A DNA stretch of 64,000 nt from Perkinsus marinus ATCC 50983 (taxonomy: Eukaryota; Perkinsozoa; Perkinsida; Perkinsidae). The stretch is taken from assembly GCF_000006405.1 (NCBI RefSeq), contig NW_003210480.1, forward strand, positions 45,992-109,991, read 5' to 3'. Below the pieces are notes generated by a model. That model was given only the letters and a program-made list of their open reading frames with translations, was not told where the DNA came from and ran no database searches. Position 1 is the stretch's first letter; every line of letters starts with the position of its first letter. Below, piece after piece: positions 1 to 10,593 of the stretch. The translations under genes and the position numbers were made by a program.

Positions 1-583
1 CTCCTTCTGGGGCCGCTATGCCATCCAAACACATGTCTTGACACAATCAATTTCTCCTTCTGGGGCCGCTATGCCATCCAAACACATGTCTTGACACAAT
101 CAATTTCTCCTTCTGGGGCCGCTATGCCATCCAAACACATGTCTTGACACAATCAATTTCTCCTTCTGGGGCCGCTATGCCATCCAAACACATGTCTTGA
201 CACAATCAATTTCTCCTTCTGGGGCCGCTATGCCATCCAAACACATGTCTTGACACAATCAATTTCTCCTTCTGGGGCCGCTATGCCATCCAAACACATG
301 TCTTGACACAATCAATTTCTCCTTCTGGGGCCGCTATGCCATCCAAACACATGTCTTGACACAATCAATTTCTCCTTCTGGGGCCGCTATGCCATCCAAA
401 CACATGTCTTGACACAATCAATTTCTCCTTCTGGGGCCGCTATGCCATCCAAACACATGTCTTGACACAATCAATTTCTCCTTCTGGGGCCGCTATGCCA
501 TCCAAACACATGTCTTGACACAATCAATTTCTCCTTCTGGGGCCGCTATGCCATCCAAACGTATATCTTGACACAATCACTTC
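1..583. repeat. 53-bp tandem satellite, 11 copies
   Basis: Eleven head-to-tail units start every 53 bp (1, 54, 107 ... 531). Ten are identical as far as I can read and the last is diverged after about 561. The unit contains GGCCGCTATGCCATCC and ends in CAATCAATTT. The array is cut by the window start, so its full size is unknown. A related array of the same period lies at 50183-50455. No coding function is evident. Confidence 0.97.
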
Positions 584-719
584 ACGGTGAGGACTGAGCT
601 ATCCTATCAAGACGTCGGACATTACTGCCCGTAAGCCCAATCCCCCTCCCAGGCGTATCAAACTATCATTCAAGCAACCCCTCTCTAGTGCTACTGCACA
701 TGGACTGATAGGCTTGGTA

Positions 720-906
720 CCAGCGTTGGAATGCGTGTTCACTTTCCTGAGCTAAGCTCGTGAGTTTCCTCACTAATGATAGAAGTTTATATACTAATCC
801 GGGTGGAAATGTACAGGAATTAACAATAATTTCCCAAAATTTCCTCAGAATTTTCATATGGTCACCAACATATGTGGTCGACCATGTGCATATTTCCCTA
901 CATTGG
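720..906 (+). mobile_element. Short MITE-like dispersed element (CCAGTGT family), copy 1
   Basis: A 187-bp copy of a non-coding repeat found at least 13 times in the window. The left end reads CCAGCGTTGG and the right end CCTACATTGG, an imperfect terminal inverted repeat. The shared core has a TTTCCTCAGCTGAGCTC-like block near the left and a CACCAACATATGTGGTCGACC-like block near the right. No clear target-site duplication is seen. Confidence 0.75.
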
Positions 907-1496
907 ATGGTACGGCGTGAAGAGGCTTCCTTCCCATCACCAGTACATCCTCACCAGCGTAGCCAATACTAACGTCATTAATACCAGTCAGTATGTTTTA
1001 GAATGACCAACTATCTCATTGAAAGTGAGGGTAATTCATCGAAAACAGTCGGTAAAGCATCAGGAGAAATCTCAATTTCAGAAAAGTTGGTAGACTGTGG
1101 AGAACTCGGGTAAAACATTGTATCGACCAAAATGCACTGGTCACAGCTTTACTACATCCAAGAAGGCTACCGAGGTTTGGAAAATTGCATATATATTTCC
1201 GTATAAATATTATATTAAGAACACCCCCAGTAGCAGTCTCACAAAGAGGTATGATAAGGGTATTATAGTATTACCTCTTAGCATTTGACGGCTATCCTAA
1301 CAGCTACCTCGGCCACAAGAATTCCTGACCTAGGAAAAATTCTGAGCGAATGTTCGTCTCAACCGTAGACGAGTTGGGATAGGCGTGGTATGGTTGATAT
1401 CGCACGCATGCGCAAACGGTGTGGAATTTTCAAAACAAAGGCGAGCGCTTTTGGTTTTCCATTACCCCAACTTCCTGTCTCCAACTTTAACCTCAA
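907..1496. other. No gene recognised
   Basis: About 590 bp between two MITE-like copies. Only short, chance-like open frames occur. I see no family resemblance, splice pattern or RNA gene. Confidence 0.5.
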
Positions 1497-1661
1497 GACT
1501 GTGTTGAGGTTTATATCTGCTTTCCTCAACTGAGCTCAAAAGTCTCCTCAGGAGATTACAGACGAATACAGAAACCAATGAGAAACTCCCAAAATTTCCG
1601 CAGAATTTTGATATTGTCACCAACACACGTAGATGACCATGTACATATTTTCCCACACTGC
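1497..1661 (+). mobile_element. CCAGTGT MITE-like element, diverged copy 2
   Basis: The segment carries the family landmarks in order: a GTGTTGAGG-like left end, the CTTTCCTCAACTGAGCTC block, CCCAAAATTTCC, the CACCAACACACGTAG block and a CCCACACTG right end. It is more diverged than the copies at 720 and 6091. Confidence 0.65.
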
Positions 1662-3750
1662 TTCAAGATGTGAATATCCCCGCAAGGGGCGTGTGCTATG
1701 CAGATTATACCAACTCAAGTATTTTGTTCTCCATCTGTTCTCGCAGAGGCCATTTCTGTTCAATGTTGCCCAACGCGGCACCATCAGCATTCCTCATTCC
1801 CACCGCTAACACAACGACAGTCCAAGCTCACGGGCTTTTAGGTCACCTCATACCATCTTTTCGCCACATCATCAGCAGCTCCCTTCAGGTTGGATATTAT
1901 TCACTCTCCTGTTATTAATCGGTGTTGGAGTTCTCTATTGGCACAGCAGAAGTGCCGACCGTAAGGCCCGGAAAAGCTCTCGCCTTCCTGCCCGACGGCC
2001 CACCAGAGTAAGCTCCTCTTACAAAGGGAAATCAAGCTGTCGTTTTAGGCTAGCCTTAGTCGTAGTTTGAGGCGGGAGGTTGAGCGGGCTTCGGTCACGC
2101 GTAAGTTGAGGAAGAGGGGTTGAAAAAAATTCTTTTTACACCGTAACACTGGCATGAAAATTTATTTCAGTGTCACATCGATCGATTCATTTCATGATGA
2201 AATGAATAGGCTTATCACTACAAGTGCGAAATATTTCTTATATTCAGCGGCGGGGAGGCCTCCACTACCACCAGTGATGGTCTCGGGCGATGCCGTCCCC
2301 GCGCCTTCCTCTGGAAGGAGACCCTCGAGCTACGCTGAAAGGAAGAGGAGTACGCTCTCAGCAGAACGGGTGGGATTGTGTATACTCATTATGTGTCTGG
2401 GATGACATGTATGGTAGGTGGCTGAAGTTACTGATGCCTTGCTGGGAAATAGGACAGGTATTATCATGGTGCTGATTCCCAGTCTAAATGGTGTAGCGGT
2501 AGGGTTTCGTTGTATCATTCATTAGGTGTAGGGTTCAATTCTCCGGCATGTCTTTTCTTAGGTTCTGATTATTCCTCCACGGCCTCCAACTGGGATGCTC
2601 AAAGTGGTGAGTTGAACCAACCCCATACCACTCCTTCCGCACTTTCGCCTTCAATACTCAACCCGTATGCTCTTCACGTTTCAGATGCCTCCTGGAGAGG
2701 CGTCACTGAGGAGAAAGTGGCCGTGGTAATATCATCCACCCGGCTCTTGTGCGTGTGATCCCACCGTTAATGTAGATTCCTAAGCGAGCGGATAGCGAAG
2801 CCTCGACAGCTGTTGGGAGGTAGGGGGAGTTTAGAAGGACCTTCCTATTCAGTGTAAGTGACTTCAGTTCAATCCCTGCGGCCAGCAAACGGCTCCACCC
2901 GATATTCGCGAGGAAGTTCTCGCAAGAACAAACCCCTGCTAGTGGTTCGAATGACCGGGATTGGACCAAGGATGAGAAAAGTGTGTTAGTACGAATTTCG
3001 GATGTCTAGATTTCTGCTATTTTTCAGGAGAAAACTCCTCATCGTGAGTGAGAGAGGTCGGTGTTGGAAAACATAATTATCAGTTGTTTTTATAACCACA
3101 AGTGATCTGCGTTGCCGCGTTTTGCATGTTTATTGTGGAAGATGTGAATCCTGAGTGTGTATGGTATTGAGTTGGAGGGAGTGGTAGAGATTGATCATTA
3201 AATTGACATTATCGTCAAACCTGGTGGAATAAGACATCCTCAGAGTTCGGAAAGTGCTCCAGTGTGGTACCATAATTCTACTACATTACTATCTGACGGG
3301 AAACCAAGCCCAGCGAGCATAGTTTCTGTGTAAACGAAGAGTACTACTTCATCAACTACCTGTCGATTCGCAACTTCACAGCTCTCAAAAACGATGTTGA
3401 ACAGAATATGATGAACTGTGTTAAATGATTATGTAAAACTCCCTCGAGTCGATCAAGTAGTGAATAAAGTCACTTATGGAATGCCGATGAACTCCCATGG
3501 CGAAGTGACGAGGTCGGTCGGTATTCAGTGTCGTTGGCATACGTGTCGGTGTATTTTAGGGAGTTCACACACGACTTGGGTTAGGAGTGTACAAAACCCA
3601 CCGAGAATCTTACCGAAATTCCCCTCGAAGTTTCCTTACAGTCGTGAATATTTTCCCAATTTTGGTCTCACCACTTTTAGGCACCGCACTGCAATGGACG
3701 GCAGAGGTCGATAACGAGGTGGTTGGGTTGCCATGAGGCTCCCTGAATGC
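1662..3750. other. Gene-poor DNA with scattered tRNA-like B-box motifs
   Basis: I find no coding sequence I can support in these 2.1 kb. The open frames are short and compositionally random. Around 2487-2556 there is a tRNA-like arrangement: a TGGTGTAGCGG A-box-like block followed by a GGGTTCAATTC B-box-like block. The acceptor ends do not pair, so it is not called as a tRNA. More B-box-like stretches occur near 2869-2880 and 2943-2954. Confidence 0.45.
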
Positions 3751-3921
3751 TCAGTGTTGGAGTAGGAATATTTGATTGCTTTCCTCAGCTACTGAGCTCC
3801 AGGAGTTTCCCCATCAAACAAGTCAACTACTAATCCGGGTGGAAGTGTACAGAAATCAACGAGAATTTCCTAAAGATTTCCGTATTGTCACCAGCACCTG
3901 TAGTTGACCATGCAAACACTG
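3751..3921 (+). mobile_element. CCAGTGT MITE-like element, copy 3
   Basis: The left end CAGTGTTGG and right end AACACTG flank the usual family core with the CTTTCCTCAGCT block. It ends 74 bp before the start codon of the predicted gene at 3996, so it occupies that gene's proximal upstream region. Confidence 0.7.
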
Positions 3922-3995
3922 TTTCGGCCATATTGACGTTTTGCGTTGCCCAGTGGAAGGGATTCATCCTCTCAAGTTTCACCGACATTTTTTAG

Positions 3996-5006
3996 ATGAT
4001 CACCCAAGTCGCTACTTCCAGCGATCGGACGATATTAACTTTACGTTCAATCGAGTGCTTAGAGGCTCCCCTCGAACTACTCCGTTCCGTGTGGACTTAT
4101 GCCCGCCCGGTTTTGACCAGTTCTCTGGTTGAACGGGTTTTCCACTGTTCTGGTCGAGACCCCGAGGAAATGCTCGTTTTCAAGAAGACTAGTGGTTCCG
4201 GCCTACTCTTTCTGGTTCGACTCTCTAACGGTTGGGGTGTCGGGGAGATTGGGGACAATCGTCGTTGTGACGGTCAACTTCTACGTATCATAGGCGATGT
4301 TGATCTTGGTAGAGCCCCTTCGGCCTGCCTCGACCCTCGTGATGACAGTATTATTTCCCTATCTCAACAAGGACGTGTATTCAGATGTTCACACTGGTCC
4401 ACTGCGACTCCCCAGAGACCAGCGCTGTGGCAACCTGTACGTGGGGGCAGACGAATATCGAATTACATGCATGATATCATCTGTGCTCCTGATGGGGCCC
4501 TCTGGGGCCTGTCAAAACCACACAGGTCAACTCTGCCCGGTCTCTTCGGCGTCTCAAGGACCTCCCTGGAGAACCGGTCCAGACGAGGGTCCATCACTAC
4601 ACAAGAAGAGCACCTAGTCCACTGCCTTGCGTGTGCGTACTCCACTGGAGTTGTCTTTGCATTACGACCAGTATTGGTTAACGACAAGTGCATTAAAGAG
4701 CAGCTTGTTGAAGTTGAGCCAGTTGGTGTTAACGAGATCGAGTTCGAGCCGGTGTTCACTTTCGAGCCTCTTTGGAATCCATGGTTCGACGTAGGGTCCT
4801 CTCGGGCCTTCATTACTGGTCGCTCAGAGTGTATGATTCCGATACTATTCATTTTCGATTTGCACGCATGCACAATTATTTCCCGGTTGTCTCTTCCCAC
4901 TGCTTGCCCACCGATTACGCGTATATACACTGCGGATTCGGAGGCCCTTTGGGGTGTATCCGTCCGAGCACGTGAGGTCAGAAAAATACGCTTATTGAGC
5001 AACTGA
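3996..5006 (+). CDS. Unnamed ~320-aa repeat-fold family, divergent member A
   Basis: An uninterrupted 336-codon frame with an ATG start. I do not recognise a named family. It shares the layout of the four related frames at 8774-9640, 10594-11556, 28780-29745 and 30342-31307. There is an N-terminal SVWTYARPVL segment (compare DIWDLLLPRL in the others), a GSGLLFL strand, a GRVFRCSHW block (compare GRMCRFSNW), a C-x-PDGALWGLS turn, and a C-terminal EALWGVS block. The recurring G/C-x-L/F-W/Y-G-L/V-S turns and many short hydrophobic strands suggest a beta-propeller-like fold; this is inference. I see no signal peptide or membrane span. Unlike the other members it lies on the plus strand and outside the segmental duplication. 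Confidence 0.65.
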   Translation: MITQVATSSDRTILTLRSIECLEAPLELLRSVWTYARPVLTSSLVERVFHCSGRDPEEMLVFKKTSGSGLLFLVRLSNGWGVGEIGDNRRCDGQLLRIIGDVDLGRAPSACLDPRDDSIISLSQQGRVFRCSHWSTATPQRPALWQPVRGGRRISNYMHDIICAPDGALWGLSKPHRSTLPGLFGVSRTSLENRSRRGSITTQEEHLVHCLACAYSTGVVFALRPVLVNDKCIKEQLVEVEPVGVNEIEFEPVFTFEPLWNPWFDVGSSRAFITGRSECMIPILFIFDLHACTIISRLSLPTACPPITRIYTADSEALWGVSVRAREVRKIRLLSN

Positions 5007-5111
5007 GCTTATGTGTACTTTCCGTTAATGACAACAATGAAATCAATTTTCTGTTCAGATTTTCTGTAGAATTATGGTGCATTAGTGTTGGTTAATCGGA
5101 AACTATTCAAT

Positions 5112-5229
5112 GGTGTTTCACCCTAGTGATATGAAAAACACTATTGAAAAATATATTTCACGACTACTGCATATTACCGCGAATATCGCGTTTTTCACCG
5201 AGTAATACGCCACAAACGGGTGAAACTCC
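5112..5229 (+). mobile_element. 118-bp MITE with GGWGTTTCACCC ends
   Basis: The terminal inverted repeats are GGTGTTTCACCC (left) and GGGTGAAACTCC (right). The interior has the CCCTAGTGATATGAAAAACAC start and a GCGAATATCGCG palindrome. AAT precedes the left end. The right-hand AAT seen in the paralogous copy at 25310 is missing here because of a small deletion. A third copy at 47448-47557 has AAT on both sides. Confidence 0.8.
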
Positions 5230-6090
5230 ACCTTTGGGACTCTGAAACTACACCGCTTCCCAATCCACTAGATCGGATCTATTCCACGAATTGTCACTTC
5301 AAGTTCATATACTGCCACATATTCCAACTTCCGCTGATCGAATTTTTGCCTCTCCCGTTTAACATTTTTCATTTCAAATTCATTCCTTTCCGAGTTGATT
5401 TCGCGATAACCAGAAAGGGAAACGACAATACAGTATATGGAAATGGGTACGGAAAAATATCGTCGTTCACCAGAAATTGGAACGGCAGTATATGAATTCG
5501 AGGTGACCAATGGTCACCTCGAATCTAAGAATCGTCATTGACCATTCTCGGAATGGATCGGGAAATGGTGTATTTAGAATCGACTCTCAAAAGTTGTGTG
5601 CGTGGGTTCGAAGTCCAACGCCGAAAACCGGCTCAGTCAGATTAGCACCGATGTGTCTTACTCCGAAGGGATGAAGTCAGGCAAGTTCATTGAGCACACA
5701 GAGTAGCACTCAGGCAGGGGATAGGGCAAACCTAGGATACTTTCTAATAGAAAGTTTCTATCCTCTCGGCAGGACGGCTACGCTCCTAGTACGACCACGA
5801 AAAACTGGTCTTTCCTACAAGGTGTCGACCACAAGCATCATCTCCGCAACTCGAAAAGTCCATGCCGTTGAAATTGATGATGGCGCCCACTCAATCGCCA
5901 ACCCCTAGCCGTGTCATTCACAGTAACTAGGTGTACTATCACGGTGGTAGTACACCTAGTTACTGGTGATACTATCACCAGCTACCCACATATACAGTTC
6001 AACAGCCACAAGGCCCAATCAGCAGTTATCAGTCACATAAAAACGCTCGTTCTAGGCTACTGCCTCTACTGTGTCGATTACGTTGCTGTT

Positions 6091-6257
6091 ATATATGTTG
6101 GCTTTCCTCAGCTGATCCTAAGAGTTTCCTCGTCAATTATGAAAGTTCTTATACGACCTGGGATTAAAACGTTTAGGAACTAACCAGAAATTCCCTTAGA
6201 TCTTTCATATTGCCACCAACATATTTGGTTGACCATGGGTGTATTTTCCCACACTGG
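6091..6257 (+). mobile_element. CCAGTGT MITE-like element, copy 4
   Basis: The family core is present from GTTGGCTTTCCTCAGCTGATC to TTTTCCCACACTGG. The left terminal repeat is degraded. It lies just downstream of the GH99 gene stop codon (6305, minus strand), so it may fall in that gene's 3' untranslated region. The paralogous copy is at 26091-26250. Confidence 0.72.
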
Positions 6258-6304
6258 TTGTCACTTGTACGAACTCAACTCTCTCGTAATAGAACATTGA
6301 CTCT

Positions 6305-8625
6305 TCACGGGATCACCAGACCAGGAGGTCCGAACATGCGTTCAACCCATTGCTTCGTTTTAGTCAAATAGAACTCAGGATCAGAAGCATAGTTCAAGTA
6401 GGCCCTAGCAGGCCATGTCAATGACGCCACTGTAGACTTGCCGTACAGGGCGGGCTCTATGTTGGTTCCCTCGTGCCACTCGTTGAAAGACGTTATAGAA
6501 ACCTGAGGAAAACACTGGTCGCGACTTTGTACATGCGCCATACCATTTTTGGTCGAAGTCTGGCAGCCTCGGAGAACATATGGTCGAAGTATTGACCATC
6601 ACGACGATCGCGAGTGTTGGCGAAGTTCCAAGGCCGCACCTCTACGTCAATATACCCTGGCCCTACCTGAACCATTGATTTCCCTAGAGAGTGGTATATA
6701 ACTAAATCACTTTATTTCGCCACGCTAAAATGAAGGGAGTTTGCTCACGCTCGGTATAAAGTAAATGCCAGCCTCTTGCGCGACTCGGCCCATGTAGTGC
6801 CAGTTGGAAGGAGTACTGCCGTACACGAAACCAGCTGCTGCGAAATAGGTATAGAACCCATCTGCGAGAGAGTTCATGCATAACACAATATCGCAACAGT
6901 AACTCATGAGCTCATCAGTAAAGTAAAAACTCTGCAAAATTTGTAAATGTTTATATGGCTTCGTGAGCCTCTCTACTCACCGAATCCTGATTTGGTATAA
7001 GTCGAGTGGGCCGCCTCGACCCATAGAAAGATCGCTGTGCAGTCCAAACCGGTTTTACCGCGGACCGACAGGTCCCCACTCGGGGTCAACAACCTAGCCC
7101 ATTCCTCTGGAGAATTGTGGTAGCTATCGTAGATGTATCTAGGCTAGAACTCAACAATCATTATATCGGCTATTGCAACTCACACGAGAGGAAGAAGCGT
7201 TCCGTCACGAACATTGGCGACTCTGTGAAGCGCTGGGTGCTTCCCGTAGTGTGTGTGAATGTATTCAAAGTCTTTACGTACCGTAGACGGGTTACGGCCT
7301 ACACTTGCAGTGTCGAGATATACGCTCGCCTTTCCTCAGCTGAGCCCAGGAATTTCCTCACTAATTGTAGGAGTTCATATACGAATTCAGGCAGAAGCGT
7401 ACAGAAATTAACAATAATTTTTCACATTGTCACCAACATATGTAGTTGAACCCAGTGTTGGAGTATATGTTCGCTTTCCTCAGCTGGGCTTGAGAGTTTC
7501 CTCATTAATTATAGAAGTCCACATACGAATTCGGGTAGAAGTGTACAAAAACCTCCAAGAAATTTCCAAAATTTCCTCCTAATTTTCATTTTTTACCAAC
7601 ACGTCATACGAAGCCGTCAGTGTATCACACCTTCGTATGGCTCCAAGTGAATAGCAACTCTCATGCCGTGAGCCCACGCGATATCGAGTAGTAATGCTCG
7701 CAATATGTCGACGGTTTGGTTTAGATCGTCAAGCGCTGGGTCGTGGAGACCAGGGGGATACCTCGGGTTCGGTTTGATACTAGGATTTCGCAAGAGTGTG
7801 GTACCAGCTCACAACAGCTACACCCAGGCCAGCCCTCTTCATCATGTCCATATGAGTGGCGATGGTTTGAGGGTCCAGCGAGGAGTAGGGTCCGAGCTGA
7901 GGCCAATACGATGACCCTATGTCATCATTCTCGGGGATATGCTCGTCTTCAGCGTATCTACGATGAGACTGTTCCTCGTCGTAGAGTATATGTTTGATTG
8001 ACGTTCTCAGCTCAGTTCAGGAGTTTCTCCAAGGCACTATGGAAATTCGCGCGTGACTAAGAAGAATGCTTTACAGAGACTAACAGGAATCTCCCAAAAT
8101 TTTCATGAAGACCTGGACACGCGTAGTTGACCACATGGATGTTTTCCCAACGCTGAGTAAGAAACCGTTTACTAGGGTTTCTGACTATTTCGTGTCTCAC
8201 TTTTTGGCAATTTCTTGGTCCCAATGAGACAACCGCTGATGATTCCAATGAGACCAGTTCCCATCCCTATCCTTGTTGCGATACCACATGTAATAGAATA
8301 CATGAGCATTGCAACGCCACCCACAGGAGCTATCACTAAGTGTTGGTTCGCTAGTCACGACTGCGGACTGGGAAGACTTGGTCGTCGTTACTTTCTCGCG
8401 AGTACTCAGAGTTGTCGGACTTGCGTTCACCTTTACAGTGTCGTCAGTGGCTATGAAAACGCTGTTGAGATTTCTTATTGGTCTGCTTTTGAGAGGACCT
8501 CTTAGGTGATGTTCATTGTGTGAATCAGAAGAGTTGATTAGAATAAGGAGAAGGACAATCACATATGTGAACGAAACGATGCCGATGAGAATGGGAGTAG
8601 CTGATCGCCATTTTGAGAGACGCAT
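6305..8625 (-). CDS. GH99-family endo-alpha-1,2-mannosidase, type II membrane protein (copy 1)
   Basis: GH99 enzymes cleave internal alpha-mannosyl linkages, typically trimming glucosylated N-glycans in the Golgi. Seven exons fit splice signals and phase: 8625-8201, 8005-7631, 7298-7184, 7138-6981, 6861-6749, 6666-6544 and 6502-6305, about 501 aa. Exon 1 encodes a short cytosolic tail and one membrane segment (residues about 8-30), then the HVFYYMWY and HWNH motifs. Exon 2 has DDIGSSYWPQLGPYSS and IHLEPYEG. Exons 3-7 have VYIYDSYHNSPEEW, DGFYTYFAAAGF, PSVGPGYID and VSITSFNEWHEGTNIEPA, all family hallmarks. Exon 2 contains one extra nucleotide near 7786 that breaks the frame; either a 1-bp indel or a 25-nt GT-AG intron explains it. 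The same break is in copy 2. Introns 1 and 2 contain MITE copies. The Golgi location is inferred from topology and family. Confidence 0.88.
7308..7455 (+). mobile_element. CCAGTGT MITE-like element, copy 5 (in GH99 intron 2)
   Basis: The family core runs from CAGTGTCGAGATATACG to the CACCAACATATGTAGTTGAAC block. It is joined head-to-tail to copy 6 and lies wholly in intron 2 of the GH99 gene, in reverse orientation to the transcript. Confidence 0.75.
7452..7603 (+). mobile_element. CCAGTGT MITE-like element, copy 6 (in GH99 intron 2)
   Basis: The left end CCAGTGTTGGAG is well preserved. The element follows directly on copy 5 and ends near TTTTTACCAACACG, 28 bp from the exon 2 donor. The same tandem pair is found at 27309-27604. 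Confidence 0.75.
8004..8156 (+). mobile_element. CCAGTGT MITE-like element, copy 7 (forms GH99 intron 1 acceptor)
   Basis: It occupies most of intron 1 of the GH99 gene. On the transcript strand the intron's 3' splice site falls at the GAGCTGAG of the element's CTCAGCTC block, so the element appears to supply the acceptor. The paralogous copy is at 28005-28156. Confidence 0.7.
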
Positions 8626-8773
8626 ATGAAATAACTTATTGAGATCCGCCCATTCGGACTTTGTCGTTGGACGAGGAAGTACCGATTAATCTCGTACAAC
8701 AAAAGTTGTCAATTCTTAGCAGAAATTTCTATCATGGTACAGATACTGGCCAAATATCACTATAGAGAGCAAA

Positions 8774-9640
8774 TCATGCGAATACAGGATCAAGACATAC
8801 AACAGAATGGTTTTTCCTCACGAACCATAAGCAGCCCTCGTTACTAACAAAAAATCGGCAGAAATTAATACGTGGAAGTGGCACACGAATAAAAACAATA
8901 TTCTGACGGAGGTCTATGATGGACACAGTAAGCGTCTTCGTTCCGTGGTGATAGCCAATTATGAAGCACTGATCTCTCTCATTATCAACGTCAAGGTCAC
9001 GACCATATACATCCAACTTGACAACTTCGCTTAAGACGTTCCTGGGAATAGAAATGGCGCTTACAACAGAGTCATTCGTGTCTCGCTGGAGTAGGAGGAT
9101 TTGAGACTTCTTTTCGCTTTCGTACACACACAGGCCTTCTGCTGGACGCTGACTGCAGTCAATAACAGTGCTCGGTAATCCATCTTGATCGATACGAATC
9201 ACGGATTCACCTTGCCATGAGAGGCCATAGAAACAACCATCATGAGAAGAGAAGACGGGTTTGAAGAGACAATCAGCAGTGGTCCTTCCAGAAGTCCATG
9301 AGGGCAGCAACAGCCCGCTCCGTGACTCGTCCCGTTCCCAGTTCGAGAACCGGCACATGCGTCCAGTGTTTTGTTCGATGCTGATTAGTTGTCGACTTTT
9401 GCTATCATACGCCAGACAGAGCAGAGTACCCACATTGAGGGTTTCGTGTTCATTAAGATTGTTGTTTGAGGTGAGTTCGAGGACGACACATTCATAGAGG
9501 CTAATGTCTCGCAATGTGAGCAGACCAGAACCATCTGCTAGTCGGCAACAGGATGAGGGGGAGATGTCGGTCGCGACGATTCTAGGGCGGTAAAAGCCTC
9601 CAGTCGAGGCAACAGCAATTCCCAAATGTCTAAGAGGCAT
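8774..9640 (-). pseudogene. Unnamed ~320-aa family, member B, N-terminally frameshifted
   Basis: From about residue 57 onward this matches members C and D closely. It has the GRMCRFSNWE, CFYGLSWQGESVIRI, DLDVDNERDQCFIIGYH and CLWFVRKNHSVVCLDP blocks. The ATG used by its paralogs (about 9743) reads only some 36 codons before a stop, because of small indels in the N-terminal region relative to the copies at 10594 and 28780. The next Met in the long frame is near 9640. The long frame extends further upstream only from a TTG codon. This is likely a broken copy or one with an altered N-terminus. It lies upstream of, and on the same strand as, GH99 copy 1. Confidence 0.65.
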
Positions 9641-9745
9641 CAGTTGGGCAAGAATCCTCCATAGCGCGTAACGAGTGCCTGGATAGTCAGTGCCGATCGC
9701 TGCCTCTTGCTGTGAAATGCGGGAGACACTCTGTTCATGAGCCAA

Positions 9746-10260
9746 CTACACGAGTGAAAAATTCAGCATCTATTTCATGGCTATTTCTGGTACATCTCTG
9801 AATGGGTTCTCTCGAAATGCATATCTACTCAAGTGATTCTGTCTGAAGCAAGCTCAACGTCGTAGATTTTCTGGTCACTTCATACCCTTTTAAAGTGACA
9901 GGCCGAAAACCCAAGTACTTGACGAGAAACTTTGATCTTCCGAATTCGGCTGAGGAAAAGATACGCTCCCTAATGAACTTGGGTTACTCTAGCCCAACTT
10001 GATAGAAATGATTTGGTAACGACTTTACTTGAGTTAGATAGTCATAAAACATAGCGTTGTTTTTCTTATGATCTTAGCAGGATACTCAGCGCAACAAGCT
10101 GCAAACATAAGAAAATACAAAACTACTTATATCCTTGCAAGTGTCTATACACGTCTACTGAGAACTACGAAGAGATTAGATGACGACATGTTTGTGGGAG
10201 CATACAATAGCCACCCACTGTGCGATGTGAGAGACAGAAAATCAGAAAATAGCACAAAAT
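9746..10260. other. Duplicated intergenic DNA
   Basis: The 5' flank of family member B. The same sequence lies upstream of members C (11557-12065) and D (29746-30260). No coding sequence is supported. Conserved stretches such as TTGGGTTACTCTAGCCCAAC are shared by all three copies and might include promoter sequence, but I cannot show that. Confidence 0.6.
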
Positions 10261-10440
10261 CTAATTCTTCGAGGCGATGTCTTCGATCCATATCCCAACA
10301 ATACGATAAAAGTGGTGCTCATGTTGTTCATTGGTCGAATCGGAAAAGTTGATTAGTGTAAGGAGAAGGACAATCACATATGTGAGCGAAAGGATGCCGA
10401 TGAGAATGGGAGTAGCTGATCGCCACTTTAAGAGACGCAT
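10261..10440 (-). pseudogene. GH99 N-terminal fragment (exon 1 scrap)
   Basis: This repeats the beginning of GH99 exon 1: the MRLLKWRSATPILIGI start and the hydrophobic segment up to about LINFSDS. It then diverges and stops at 10261. The rest of the glycosidase is missing. It sits at the left edge of the tandem partial duplication (about 10310-12065) and is best read as the duplication breakpoint inside exon 1. Confidence 0.75.
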
Positions 10441-10593
10441 ATGAAATAATGGTTCATATGCATTGAGATCCGCCCATTCGGACTTTGTCGTTGGACGAGA
10501 AAGTACGAATTCATCTCGTACAACAAAAGTTGTCAATTCTTAAAAGTCCTATCATGATCCATGTACTGGCCAAATATCACTATAGAGAGCAAA

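Larger units (their letters stand above)
5216..10310. repeat. Segmental duplication, left copy (~5 kb)
   Basis: This region matches 25298-30300 nearly collinearly. It includes the MITE right end, intergenic DNA, the GH99 gene with its intronic MITE copies, and a ~320-aa family gene. The left copy has extra hairpin-forming insertions at 5496-5524 and 5922-5964. The right copy stops at its left edge against a retroelement near 25239. Divergence is low but includes indels and substitutions. Confidence 0.9.

Noticed and set aside
25-60. F-box call for the N-termini of the ~320-aa family (residue positions)
   Set aside because: Only a short LP-x-D-x-L-x-D-I-W resemblance is present. The remaining F-box consensus positions are not met.
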